A DNA stretch of 64,000 nt from Rhodamnia argentea (lineage: Eukaryota; Streptophyta; Magnoliopsida; Myrtales; Myrtaceae): NCBI RefSeq assembly GCF_020921035.1, contig NC_063151.1:26604934-26668933 (forward strand), read 5' to 3'. The first letter of the stretch is position 1; the number at the start of each line of letters is the position of its first letter. Position numbers and translations under genes: made by a program. The notes under the pieces are model-generated. The model searched no databases, was not told where the DNA came from, and saw nothing but the letters and a program-made list of their open reading frames with translations. This document shows positions 35,517 to 48,115 of this stretch, piece by piece.

Positions 35517-37600
35517 GAGATAAGATGGAGATGATGGAGACATGACTCGAATTTTTTGAACAATATTCATGCATAGTACTCGAACATGTTCAAAATGAGA
35601 AAAATTTTATAAGCTCAATATGACAATAAACAATACTTTTATGGGAGTAATGGCATTGGAAATGATAAGGGTTTTGGGTGCTTGGGTCAGTTTTTTGGTG
35701 GGCGTGTAAGAGAGTAGGAGTGGTAGGGCATGTTTGCAGAGGGAGAGCATGAGATTTCAGAGAGCTGAATAGTCATATGAGTATTTGGAAAAGTTAATAA
35801 ATTATTCTATGTCATGTTCAAATTTTTTTTCTTATTAATTTATTGTGTATAGTGGGGAAAGATCTGACCTACTTTTGGGTCCATTTGCTCATGCAATTCC
35901 ATGCGCTCTGTAAAGTTTCTGCGAGCTTTGCAGGGTTCAACTAAGCATCTTTCTTTTTTAACAGTGATTCCTCTCTTTTGAAACTATTAATCATGGGTTA
36001 ATCATAACGCTTTATGTTGGCTTTCTATGTTGTGCTTTTTTATGCGGTCAACAGGCCCATTGCAGCTGATATAATTCTATGTGGAGTCTAGCTTAGCTTA
36101 GCTTTTTTATCCCTCAAAAGGTGTGTTTCATTCGTCTTGGCTTTGGGAATGTCTCTTGCCCCGTTCCAAACTTTGAAAAATTGTTCTCAGAAGTACAAAG
36201 ACAAGTGATGTTGATAATTCAATTTTTTGTGAAAAATATGGACATTTAGACTTACGATAGTTAGGACATTGTAAAAACTTTCTATATTGAATTTACAATG
36301 GAGTTGTAGTATTTTTGTTATTAGTGTGCAGTCATACGTCATAGATGATTCCCATGCTTACTACTAGTTATAAATTTTCCGTGTTATCAATTTAAATTTC
36401 TGATTCGAGCCAAAAAGGAATTAATGGAACTTTCAAGATGAACAAGAAAATTGCAACTAAAATTAAAGGTTTTGCTGCTCACTTTCGAAATGTTGGACTA
36501 TGCATGTATCTACTTGTGTATAATGCTCGAATAGGCTTTTCTATTGATATGAGACCGATAAAAGCATAATTGTATATGTTATAGAAACCTATTAGTAAAA
36601 AATACTCGCAGTCTTATATGGAATACATGTACCTTCAGGATTATCACTACAACTTTCATCTCCAGCATGTTTATTCAAACTCGCGCAAAAATGTTCATTT
36701 TGTTTTGGAGTAAACTCAATTATGTACAAATCGAGCGGACATGCATTAGCAATATGTCAAGAACAATTTTATATGGTTAAAACGCTAGTACTTTATTTCA
36801 TACTCAAAGAAATAAATATAGTATTATTGTGATTTTTCAATGATAACAATGGAGTAATAAAACTCAATTATCAGATAAGGCATTCCCATAAAACTTTGTA
36901 CTTTAGATAGTCCTATTACAATATGCGGACATAACTTGTTCATAATCGTGATTTTTAATGATACTACTGTGGCAACACAAACTTCTCTTTTTCCATTTCC
37001 ATCCTTTTTCTCTTTTGCCACTTTCTTCCATAGACACGATCTCTCGTTTTGCTATGGGAAATGCTTTACTAACAATATTGGGCGTAGTCAGTACACTATC
37101 AATCGTGAACCTACACATCGGCATCACATGTTTTGTATAAAACGCTCATTGATTGAGATATCGTGTGGTCGAAATAACTAACATTCCTATCGGATTGTCA
37201 TGCTAGCATCTTCTTTTTGCAATTATATATACAAACCCGGTACAACAGTTACACTAAACTTTACGAATTCAACACATCATTCTATTTTCCTTTAGAGGGA
37301 AGAATAAAATGAGTTGATATGGAAAGAAGAGTTGCAGCAGTCACTCTCCTAGGATTGCTATTCTTTTAGGTACTTTATTAGCATAATGGTCTTTGGATCA
37401 TTAGGAGAATAACAATATGTTGTGAGCCACGGATTCTTAAAAAAAAAAAATCCCATAACAATTTTTAATTAATCATTATTTGTTTTTCGTGATCCAAAAC
37501 AAACTATTAGCACAATAGCCACCCAAAAGTTGTTACATAATCAATTTCCTTCTTATGGATGCAAGCTTGGTCAATTGAGATGCACGGAGAAATGGAGGGA
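35517..37600. other. AT-rich intergenic DNA
   Basis: Distal promoter of the bHLH gene and beyond. I see no gene or defined repeat. Confidence 0.5.
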
Positions 37601-37812
37601 ATAATTGTCCAAAAAATCTTAAATCTATTATACGATAGCCAATTCAATTCTAAATACAAAACTTTTGAAGATTTGGCAATTTAGTCTTAAAGCTATACAT
37701 TGGCAAATCGTAAAAAAAATAAAATTAAGATCAAATTAGCATAATTACAAAAATTTAAGGCTAAATTGACCTCCTTACTATAGATTTATAACCTTTATGG
37801 ATAATTTGTCTA
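37601..37812. mobile_element. Small degenerate fold-back (MITE-like) element
   Basis: The left end (ATTGTCCAAAAAATCTTAAA) and the reverse complement of the right end (ATTATCCATAAAGGTTATAAA) are degenerate inverted copies. Internal phrases of the type CCAATTNNNTCTTAA recur in inverted order. About 210 bases, non-coding. It resembles a decayed short form of the element at 6321-6972. Confidence 0.45.
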
Positions 37813-40800
37813 GAAAAATGGTGAGTTCCTAAGAGGCAAGTACATTCGTACAAACACCAAGTTGGTGCTCACAGAAATCTGGTCTCTTCAGAGACACACC
37901 TAGGTTTTTTCATAGTGCGTGAGACTTGATTATCTAACTCCTCGTCTGTCTGCCCTGCTCTGCTCTGCATCTAGAGAGTGAGAGAGAGAGAGAGAGATTG
38001 CGTCTCTGAGAACACCCCACATGCACCCCATGATTCCAGCTAAGTGAATGGGTTCCCACACGACGCCCTTCATAAGTGGAAAATCTCCTTTTTGTTATCT
38101 CATCCCTCAATTACTCGTCAACTCTCGTGCTTTTCTTCACTTCCTCCCAACTTGTTTTAAACCACTTGCGACGTCTCGGAAACTGACGAGGAACAAACCC
38201 TAACCGTAGCCCTTGTAAGCCGGTGGAGTTTAGGGTGTCGACGGAGATACAATTTTTCCTAATTTGGTAGATGAATTCGTTCTATTACCGACCTTATTAT
38301 GTGAATTCTCAACCTATAAAAGAAAAGATCCTCCATTTTAATGGATATCAACAGGTTAAGATCCGTACATTGCCGCGCTTTTGTTTATTTTTCCTCGAGC
38401 GACGAATTGAGATTTAATTTCAGAAGATCGACGAGACAAAACTCGACAAAGAGTAATATACGATCAAGTTGTGTGTAACAAAACTACGCATTCGAGATGC
38501 ACCTAAAAATAGACAATTAAAGAAGGAAAACGGGGTACGCGTAGCTCGTGAGTTGACCGACCTTCCACCCTACTGAAGGTCCACCGTTTCGATATATTAG
38601 GAGGTCACGTTTGCCTTTTGATTCTTCTTTTTTCCCGCTCTTATTTATGTCGGAGGAGTATTTTCATATTTTATAAAATACAACACACAAACATATGACT
38701 ACATCGAGAACTTTCGAGAATCGATTTATATAAAGGATCATGTATCGCATGATACGTTTTGTTGACACCTCGTTACATTACTTAATAAATGCATTTCAAT
38801 AGAAATTCTTAATATATCCGCCATTTCTTTCTTGTACAAAACTACTTCATCCACGCCTCCAGTCAGGTTCTTCGAATTTTCCGACTCGGGAGCTAACTCG
38901 AATGACCAAGGCAACTAGCTAAAAGAGCCTTGCACCACAGAATGCCTAAGTGACAACATCGAGGTCTAAGCATAATCGAGGAAAAGTGATCGCACCGCGA
39001 CATCGGGCCGTTTCCCTGTCATCGACTTTGGCAAACCCATTTCATATCTCTCGACAGGCTTTCGAGTAGGCAAGTGTGGGATTTTCCAAACTTTTTCATG
39101 TCGTTTTCCTTGAGCTACTATCTCAAAGCAATAACGTTCATTTCTTCTCGCCGACGTCAACGAGAGTTCTCGAGCGCGATACAAAAGGGTTTGAGAGAAT
39201 GATAAAAAAAAAAAGGAACAGAGAGAGAAGGCGAACTCGGCCAAATTCGTTGCTGTTTTTTATTATTTACGATAGATTAAATAAACTAGATAAATCTAGA
39301 ATGTCAAAATCGAAATTAAATGCCCTATCGCTTTCGCCCTCGCATTATATGTATGCATATGCACCGTTTTGCCTCCTACCAAGATCTGATCTGTCCCCCG
39401 TCGGCTTAGATTGGTTCGGCTTCGCATTCAGATGAAGCCGATGGTGGTCCCCCCAAGAAAATTCTTCTCCCTTCTATTATCATCACAGCTCCACACGTGA
39501 ACACGGCTCTCTGTGCACACGTGGCGAGCTGGTATTGGCGGGAACCCCGTGGGCTGGCCTCGTCCCACGTGGGAGATCGCAACCGTGGACATTTGGTTGG
39601 GGGAGCTGTAAATACCAGGACCATCTGATCATAGGATTGGAGCATCTTTCTTATTTTAGCATTATCTTTTGATTATGAGTGCTCCTTTTATCTTTTTCCC
39701 AAAAAACAATAAGCATTTCTTTTTCTTTTTTCTAAAAATAAATACTTGTTAGTTTTTTTTTCAAAATACTTATTAATTTATTTATGCAATTTAACTTAGT
39801 CGTAGGACTACGGCGCTGCTGCGTAACGATGAATAACCGACCCTGCATTCTTGCGATTAATTAAATTTGAGTTAATATGAAATTTGTATGCAAGTCACCT
39901 TAGTATGAAATTTGTATGTAAGTCACCTTCTTTGGATGCATTTTTTAGATGAATTAAATTCGCATTATTATGAAATATGTGTGTAAGTCCATCCCATACT
40001 TTTATATTTTCTCCTTGTTAAAACTTATTTGAATGCTGACGTGGTGATTCTCAGTATTAATTATCCGCTTTGCAATTCTCCCCACGCCGCCGTACAATAA
40101 ACACGTCTTTTATTACAAGGAGGATGAGATGCTTTAGTGGCAAAGAACAACATCATAAGTCTTAAGACTTGTTGTAGGGTCCTATTAGCACGCATCCAGT
40201 AGGAATTGAATCTCAAGCCCGATGTGGTCTTCGAATGATGCTAATGGACGAATTAATTTGCCGAGCATTCGAAAATTTATGCTACTGATTACCCTTTTTA
40301 TGTTGGATTATCTCTGTCTAATCTGTACACTTCTCGACTCCATTCGAAAATTCAAGCTTGATGCTAAAAAATTTGTTAGCTGATGTTTAATTGAACTTAC
40401 CATTTTGAGGCAAGTGAGACTCAAGGGGGCAGACTGTTGGGTGGGGCTCCGTATTGGGAATCCGAATACGCGAAGATGACGGGTGCACAGGAGCCGACGG
40501 GGACACGTCGTCGACTCTCGAGAATTCCGATGGGCCAGACCTGGCTTGTGGCTGCGAGGTTTTCCCATGTACATGCATTTGTTCCCGATCTTTGTCTCCT
40601 CCGATCTACCGAAGCCCATTGGGCCCCACAAAAAAATGAGTTTCTCGAGCCTGGAATACGATGGCCACCCTCTGTGTCCTGGCCCACCAGGCCCAACTTT
40701 GCCCTTTTTATGTTTTTTTGGACGGGAAGCTTTGCCCGTTAGATTATCTATCAAATGTACATAATTATTCTCACCCTACCAGAATTCGGAGTGTTTTTGG

Positions 40801-41212
40801 AATTTACTTGAGCAGTAAACTTGAAACCTAAACTTCATATATAGAGTCGACCTCTAAAGAAAGTCGATTGTAATTCAACACATCACCAACAATTCCCGTT
40901 GCGAGCGTGATCTCTCATTTTAGGATCGTTACATCCCGGGCTTTTATGATCGTTGACCTTCGATTCTATTTTCCACTCTCATATTTTCATATTCTGTAGG
41001 TTTTTTAATCGAAGATTTAGGATGCACTGGGTTTTGAATAGATGGTTATTTAACAAAATTGAACACAACTTTTTTATGTTATGTGCTTAATGTGAGAAAT
41101 CTGTTCACTAAGATAGTAACGTGGTGGGTCGTGAGTGCGCAACAACTTTAATGAGACGGGTTTGAGATCTCATGTCAAAGTTTGCAAGGAATTTATGAAA
41201 GGATAAGTGATA
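37813..41212. other. Gene-poor intergenic DNA
   Basis: Contains an AG repeat at 37977-37997 and a short tandem repeat at 39875-39930 (ATGAAATTTGTATG(C/T)AAGTC twice). A GC-richer stretch at 40430-40700 has overlapping open frames in several phases, which argues against a gene. Confidence 0.5.
39875..39930 (+). repeat. Short tandem repeat
   Basis: Two near-identical 28-base units built on ATGAAATTTGTATG(C/T)AAG. A diverged third copy lies near 39970. Confidence 0.7.
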
Positions 41213-41520
41213 CAAATGGTTCTTAAACTTTGGCCCAATGGCATTGTGGTTCATGATCTTTAAATTTATTCAATGTGGTATCCGAACTTCAACATAATGT
41301 GCCGTGTCGTCTCTGAACTTTTTATTTGTTCAATGTGATCCATGAATGTTAGCCTAATGTGCAATGCTGCCCATGAAATTTTAATTTATGCGATGTGGTC
41401 CCTAGACTATTAGTACATATCAATTTAATCATTGAATTGTATGTGAATGTTCAATGTTGACACTAAACTTAAATTTATGGAAAGATCGCATTGAACAGTT
41501 TCTTAGTCATTGGCATCTAG
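41213..41520. repeat. Degenerate repeat with recurring GTGGTCC-type phrases
   Basis: Phrases such as CAATGTGGTATCCGAACTT, CAATGTGATCCATGAATG and CGATGTGGTCCCTAGACT recur at about 50-60-base intervals, alternating with AATGTGC. This looks like one arm of an old dispersed non-coding element. No partner arm was found. Confidence 0.45.
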
Positions 41521-41569
41521 AGTTTACTAGAGTACTTTTAGGGGTGGGCAATATGGTAAATGTCCTATG

Positions 41570-41820
41570 TTCTAGAATTCTTTTAGTTGTTACACGAGAA
41601 GATGCATTCTAAGCCATTAGATCTAAGAGTCGATCAACGGTTATAATGAGAGGCCCTTTAGTATAAATAGAGGAGTCGTCCCCTCATTTGTATCATCCAA
41701 CAATTCAAGAAATACAAATCATTCTCTCCCAGCAATTCTCTCTAAATATTTTCTCTATCTTCAATGGGTGAGCAAGTCTCTCTAAACACTTTTTCTCTCT
41801 ACAATGGGTGAGCAAGTGAG
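41570..41820 (+). other. Possible LTR-like promoter segment
   Basis: AGAATTCTTTTAGTTGTTAC, then TATAAATAGAGG near 41681, then TCATTCTCTC are the order seen in many Copia LTRs. A 35-base unit containing ACAATGGGTGAGCAAG is then duplicated at about 41745-41780 and 41781-41817. No partner LTR was found, so this could be a solo LTR or a host promoter. Low confidence. Confidence 0.3.
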
Positions 41821-41947
41821 CAATCCTTGGGAAAATAGGCTTGTCGTGAAATTACTAGGCCTTTCAAAGGTTCTTTTCTGTGCTTTGACATCTTTACATT
41901 TAGCTGCACTCCCTGATAATGCTTTTGCAATGCCAGATGAATTCTAA

Positions 41948-41979
41948 CACTACAAAAAAACAAGCCTTTAGCCACGAAA
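41948..41979 (+). repeat. Left terminal inverted repeat of the CACTA element
   Basis: CACTACAAAAAAACAAGCC followed by TTTAGCCACGAAA. It matches the right end in reverse complement with about four mismatches. Confidence 0.94.
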
Positions 41980-43085
41980 TTTGCCACGAAAATTTTGGCA
42001 AAATTCGTCGCTAATGGATTTTGCGACGAATTTTGCCACAAAAAAAAATTTGTGGCTAATACGGTGTCGCAAATATTAGCGACGAAAAAATTTAATTTCG
42101 TCGCCAATTTGTGACGAAATTTACGACGAACACGGTTTGTGGCCAATTTGCGACGAAACATTATCGTCACTAATTTGCGACGATTTTTGCGACGACCGTA
42201 GTTGATCGCAAATTTGCGACGACATTTGCGACTACAAGAGTTCGTCGCAATGGAGTTTGTCGCAAAACTAAGGCCAATTATAAAGTTTTAGACTGTATTA
42301 GCGACCAAAATTGCCACGAAAAATTTTGGAAAAATTCGTCGCTAAATTATTTTTGCCATGAATTTTACGACGAAAATGTATTTGTGGTTAATACGGCGTC
42401 GCAAAATATAGTGACAAAACAATTAAATTTGCGTCGCTAATTTGCCACGAATACAATCCGTAGCTAAATTTTGCGACGAAAAGCGTATTTCGTCGCAAAA
42501 TTCCGACAAACATTCTTCGTCGCTAAAACATGTTTTAGTGGCTAAACTTAGCGACAAAAATTATTTCGTCGCTAAATTTAGCAACGAATATTCGTTGTCG
42601 TCGCTACATTTAGCGATGAAAAATTTTATTTCGTTGCTAAATATTAGCGACAAAAAGTTTTTTCGTTGCTATATTTAGCGATGGAAAAATATTGTTTGTC
42701 GCTAAGTGTAGCGACAACATTTTGTATTCGTCGCTAAATGGAGCGACGAAGAATTTTTTCCGTCGCTAAATTTAGTGAGGAACAGTTATGAGGAAAGTGA
42801 ATTTCGTCAATGAATAGTTGATTTTAGAGACAAATAGTTTATTTCGTCCCTAAATTTAGTGACGAATTATTGAATCCGTCGCTAAATTTTGTCGGACAAA
42901 GAGCAGTTGATTTCGTACCCTTATTTGCGACGACTTGTCATGAAAATGTAGCGACGAAATTTTTTTTTTTGCCACAAGCGTTGTTCGGGAATAAATTTAG
43001 CAACGAACTTCACGAGAAATATTGTTCAACGACGAATTTAGCAACGACCGGGCATGGAACGAATTTTGCAATGAAATTTTATAAT
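41965..43085. repeat. Left subterminal array of the CACTA element
   Basis: Dozens of copies of a short unit of the type TTAGCGACGAAA and its reverse complement TTTCGTCGCTAAA, at irregular 20-40-base spacing and both orientations. In En/Spm such subterminal repeats bind TnpA. Near the inner edge the copies become degenerate. Confidence 0.93.
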
Positions 43086-44257
43086 TTGTGATCATACAAT
43101 AAAATAATTTCTTGATGACCTCTCCTATTAGCTCTCTAACCAATCAATTCCTCCCACCCCCAAAAAAAAGGAAAAGAAAATCTACTTTCAACCTACTTTC
43201 CTCTTCTTTTTTCCGCACCTCTGTGTGTGCCCTCCCGCTAGTCCACTGAGAACAAAATTTTGCATCGGGTGCAAGGTATGATGCTTGGGGCCACTCTGCA
43301 GCAACAATTTCACAACCGCCTAAGTCCGTTTTCACCCGAGCCCCATATTGAGAGAACAAATTAGTCTCGAGAAAGACAGCAAAGGGAACATAAAAGGGGA
43401 GCTCCCTAGGTACAAAATTTGTATGCCCAATATGCAGAAGTACGTGCCGGGCCATCAACAAGCAAGCTCGAAAAGATTTAATTGCTAGAACATCTTGATC
43501 TTCATAACATGCTTGCGATATGGGAATTTAAATTTATTCAAGAAAATGAAGCTATAGGCATGTAAATATGCTCTATTCAAGAGATGCTTTTGTAAATGCA
43601 GATACCAGGACATCTTTTGAAGGTCTTGGATGAGAACAAATCATTTCATCTGCAAGCATCAAAACGGTCTTCAAGGAAAATTTTCTACCACTGAAGTTAA
43701 ATAGATCTCAAGACCGGGTCCAAACAAATCCATCACAAGTATATTGAATTGTCCCTCGACACCGGACCATCTCACAATCAAAATCCCAGCTGCAAAAGGC
43801 AGAGAATGAGTAGTTATGGTAATAGCATTGACGGAACAACATTGAATTTAAAGCCGTGGAGAAGGAACCATTACTTCCTCCTTGCGGGATCCGATACACT
43901 TTTGTTTCATATAGCAATTGAGGATGCTTTTTTTTTTAATTGTCTCCTGAAAATCAATCAATCAGAAACATAAATGAATCAATCAAACTATGTTGTAATA
44001 AGTCTGTCAAACAAGTTCAAAAATGACAAAGCCCGAAGAAGATTATAGACCACTCACAAGCTTGATGGCGACCTCTTCATTCGTCCGTATATGAGTACCT
44101 GCACAACCCATCCACACGTCAACCAATACAGCCAAAAATTTCAACAACAAAAAAAGGGTGGGGGATCAGCAAATCAAGGCAAAAAGTGATTCGAAACCCT
44201 AACCTCCAATCGGCGACACGCGAAGAAGAAGAACCATGCAAAACTCCCGTGTGCTAA
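43086..44257. other. Interior spacer of the CACTA element, 3' of the TnpA-like gene
   Basis: Non-repetitive AT-rich DNA between the left array and the TnpA-like gene. No further gene is supported. It may include the 3' UTR of the gene. Confidence 0.5.
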
Positions 44258-46009
44258 TTAGCCCAAATCGGGCTGCATGATACTATCGACAAAATCATCA
44301 TCAGCAGCGGGAATCTCATCCTCATTGTATCGCCCATCATCGTGGCCATCACCTATTGCATGAGTGGGAGGTACGGGAGGAAGCTGATGTTGATTTAGGT
44401 TGAGGTGTCGCGGGACCAATTGCATTTGAGCCTCTAGAGATTTATGTTCGGTCTCCAGAGATTTATGTCGTTGATTGACCTGTCTGATTTGCTCATCCTT
44501 TTGTGACATTTGTTCTCTGATCGCTTTTATTTCTTCGTCCTTCTCTACAAGTATATGTCTCGGTTGGGTCATTTCCTCCTCGACTCGTTTCGTCCTTGAA
44601 GTAGCTGTGTTGGATGATGAACTTCCAGCAGCCTTTGTTGTGTATATCCTCGACAAGGATCCCATGCCAAATATTTTCCCTCTTTTCATTCCACCCGATG
44701 CCTCCACCCATAATGCCATATTGTCTTCTGCTGGCTCGGACGCAGCTCCACCATCACCACCACTAGCAGTACTCATTAAAAGCTCGTCATATTTTTCCTA
44801 CATCCACAAAATAGATATGAAAAAAAAATTAACTTCATATATGGAACTTCCATAGATATTGAAAGCATTCATGGTTTTTATTCTAGTTTTCATAAAGTTA
44901 AAAGTATAACCTTACATACCTTAACAGATTTTGCTCGATCACCAATCCATGTCTTATCTTTCTTTTGAAATGTGCGTTCAAATGTAGCTGCATACGTCGG
45001 TTCAGTCCCCAATTGATGTGCCTACAAAATTGAAACATAAATGAGTAACTGAATTAAATTTACTTACAACATATTTAACAGACTTACCATTCTTTTTCTA
45101 TGCTCCCCAATGTTGATAGAGCCCCCAGCATATGTCGCAGACGTAGATCCTTAACTAGAACTAGAAGCTCGATTCTTGGCATTTTGTTCACTCCTTTGCT
45201 TAATTTTTTCACTTTCCCAAGTTCTCTTGATTTCAGCCCAATCGTCACCGATAATAAAATCTGTCTTCACATCTTTTTTCTTTGCTTTATTCATCGCATT
45301 ACGTATGTGATCACCGACTTTCTTCTTAAAAACTCTTCTAATTTCATCCTCTTCTGATTCATCCCAAGTGAACTTTCGCTGTAATCAATAGAAAAACAAC
45401 TGACTTTATTTACGCCGAACTTAGTTTATGAGAAGATAGAACGACAAAACCGACCTTGAACTCGTTCCACCACAAATCCTTCACTTGTTTTGGAGCGCCA
45501 CTATAACTAATCAACGGCCCCCTCCAATAGTTATTCACTATTTTATTAAGTTCCTGGACAACATACGTAGCTTCTGTGAATCTGCAAACATAGACAATTC
45601 AGTACACATCCATATGAAAAACCCAAATGAAAGGACGACCCTAAATATTACATTTACTTAAAAAATGAACTACTTACGAATCTCCATATGGGTATATCAT
45701 GAACCGGTTATCTTCTTCAGCTGTATTTCCCTCATCATTCGATTGTGCCACTAAAGAAGGTGGAACCGAAGCAGATGGAACCGAAGTACCTTCAATTCGG
45801 ATGTGTCCAAGTGGTCCCCCGAAATGTGTTTGAGGGTCGGAGGAAGGGCCAATGTGTCCATGTTGTCCATCGACATGTGGGGGTTGAGGGTGAGATGAAA
45901 GGGAAACAGAAGAGGAAAGGGATGCGCACGAGGAAGGGGAAGCAGAAGCAAAAGGGCAAGGGGCTGGTCTTCCTTGTGAAACCGCACCACGGATGTGACC
46001 TCCATGAGG
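44258..46009 (-). pseudogene. TnpA-like accessory protein gene of the CACTA element (Transposase_24 type), with a premature stop
   Basis: Exons on the minus strand: 45678-46009, 45455-45581, 45088-45378, 44920-45021, 44258-44797, all GT-AG. Upstream exons may exist. Exon 1 is Pro/Ser/Gly-His-rich. Exon 2 has LNKIVNNYWRGP and VKDLWWNEFK. Exon 3 has KFTWDESEEDEIRRVFKKKV and FIIGDDWAEIKRTWESEK. Exon 4 has FQKKDKTWIGDRAKSVK. Exon 5 holds a coiled coil (LVEKDEEIKAIREQMSQKDE) and an acidic end. This is the pattern of the plant Ptta/En/Spm family. A TAA stop at 45151-45153 in exon 3, where homologues continue through a Ser-rich linker, truncates it. Proteins of this group are thought to bind subterminal repeats. 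No frameshift is seen otherwise. Confidence 0.85.
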
Positions 46010-47770
46010 CTAACACATAGGAAGGTTAGACAAATATCAGCAAGAATAAGAACATGTATTAGGGACACATAATCATGTATATCATGAAGCTTACCATTTT
46101 GTTTCGGAGAGTAAAAAGCTATCTTATAGAAAAATTCGAGATGGTATCTCCAAATGAAAAGCTGCAATCCATGAACAAAATCTCATCTATTAGTGCCCAA
46201 CGTACACATCAAATCATCAGCATCAGCTACATGAAATTCCTAGGCCATTTGATGATTTCACTACGAAGGACATTCTTAACCATCCCGAACCCGGGCCTAT
46301 CGAGTGCTTTGCAGAAACAAGAAACCTTTGTTATTGTAGTCATATATGATTTTAGGAGATGAGCAATTCATCTCTGGTATCGGCGAGTGCATGAAAAGGA
46401 ACACTCAATAACGACTTAAACCGTTGAAGAAGACGATAAATAAACACTCAATTTTAGCGGTGTTCATACAAGAACATGCTGCATTTCATCTATGTATAAT
46501 GTGAATTAAGCATTCAACCATGATTTAACTAATGACATGTGAAGGGTGCTTAGATATGTGGTATAGGGGGGTATTCCGCAGATGAAAGTAGCTGCTAATT
46601 CATTCCTGGTAATGTCCTCCAATGGACATTACCAAGATCAAGGAATATTGAAAGTCAAAGGGATAGGGAAAGGAAGTTGTGCACTGTTTAGCCATCCAGC
46701 TAACGGAAGACAATGGCCAAAAACCAAAATAAAAATAAAAAGAAGCATTATAATGAAAATTACTTGCAAAAAATATTGAAGTCATACATAGATGTCCGGA
46801 TGAGTGAAAATGTCAAAGTTTTGAAGTCATCACAAGTTCATTGTTTGTCCAAAATTTGTAATGACGACAGAATCTCTAACTCAAGTCCTCGAAATATCGG
46901 AAGCATTGCAAAGGACGGGAACGCACGAATATGAGGGGGGACAAGGGGAAGACAACAACATTGTTGTCTAAAATTCTGTTTGCATTCATTTATATAAGTG
47001 AGACAAGTTTCCTATTCCCATTGTTCTGTCTTTTCTTTTATGCGACTATATTTAGGAAAGACAAGGAAAACTGGGAAAGATGGTGAGAGAGCATAGTTTG
47101 TATTGGCCACTACTAGGACAACGTATAAACATTGGCTTTCATATTGTTAGCTGGGTGCGTATAGAGTGTGAGTGACTTTTGCCCTAGTATATCATCTTTA
47201 AAGAGAGAAATGGGTTGGGTTTTCTCCACTTATTAGAAGATATTCAGTAGGAAAATGTCTGAATGCAATACCGGATGACATGTAGTCTTCTCTTTCCCCC
47301 AAATTTTACCCTTCCTAAACTAAGGTCATTGGGTTGTATTGGTTTTCCAGGAAATCAAACACATTCTCTAATCTAGAACCATCGAAAAGATTAAAACGAA
47401 AATAGTGACCTCCATTCGACCCATTCAAAAGTTCCTCTATGATCAATCATGAAGATAGTGACCTCCATTTTTTTTTAAACACCCTAGACAGTGGTTTTTT
47501 AAACACCATCGGCAAGAAAAATTGGAGCATTCATTCATAAATTTCCTTAAGTTTGAGCCAACAAGTCAAATCCAGAGAAAAACCATATCTACAAAAACCG
47601 CAATGCTGTAAACAAACAAACAAAGAAGCACGAAGGACTAACCCGACCAAACGAGGGTCGGATCTAAATCTACAAACGAGAAGAACAACACCATAGCACC
47701 AACGCAGCGACCCATCAAAATAACTTGCCTTAAATGTCACCAAGAGCTCGGGTGAGAAAAGGATACTCGA
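46010..47770. other. Interior of the CACTA element upstream of the TnpA-like exons
   Basis: AT-rich DNA that is probably intron or leader of the TnpA-like transcription unit. Only short chance open frames are seen. Confidence 0.4.
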
Positions 47771-48060
47771 CGCCGAGTTGGAGTTCGTTCCTCCTTCCTC
47801 CGGGGCGTCGCGGATCCGGGGTGAGGGGGGGGCGTCGGATGACTTTCGGGCAAGGAAGCTGAGAAGTGAAATTGGAAGGGCGAGGTTGAAGGTCAGCCGA
47901 CCATCGCCGTCGCACGTCGGTCGCTCGCCCGGATGGAGGATAGAACGGATCGCGATCGAGTTGGGGGAACTCGCGATGAGGAATGGGTGTGTTCTGTCCG
48001 TGCCGGGGGTGAATTCGAAGAGGAGAGAGAGGAAGGGTGTTCTGTAGCCAAAAATCAAGA
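47771..48060 (-). promoter_or_regulatory. GC-rich leader next to the middle array
   Basis: A clearly GC-richer block than the rest of the element, with CpG-dense stretches, placed between the middle repeat array and the TnpA-like gene. En/Spm elements have a GC-rich, methylation-sensitive leader near their promoter. The position here suggests the same role. Open frames on both strands are not supported as genes. Confidence 0.4.
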
Positions 48061-48115
48061 GTGGAGAGATGCCATTATTGGGCTACCCGCGGGACTTAAA
48101 AAAATTTGCACAAAA

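Noticed and set aside
40308..40764. Five overlapping frames on both strands.
   Set aside because: GC-rich non-coding DNA; none has a recognisable domain or a splice pattern.
41948..43085. Array of regularly recurring short repeats, superficially like a CRISPR array.
   Set aside because: The units are in both orientations, irregularly spaced and variable, and lie inside a plant CACTA element; CRISPR is not expected in a plant nuclear genome.
43395..43415. GGAGCTCCCT resembles the 3' end of miR319/miR159.
   Set aside because: The preceding bases do not match either microRNA and no hairpin partner was seen.
47108..47117. CACTACTAGG inside the large transposon looks like another CACTA end.
   Set aside because: No repeats follow it, no partner end in reverse orientation and no 3-bp duplication were found.
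47531..48058. A 175-codon minus-strand frame within the transposon.
   Set aside because: No recognised motif, and an equally open opposite strand; more likely the GC-rich leader than a gene.
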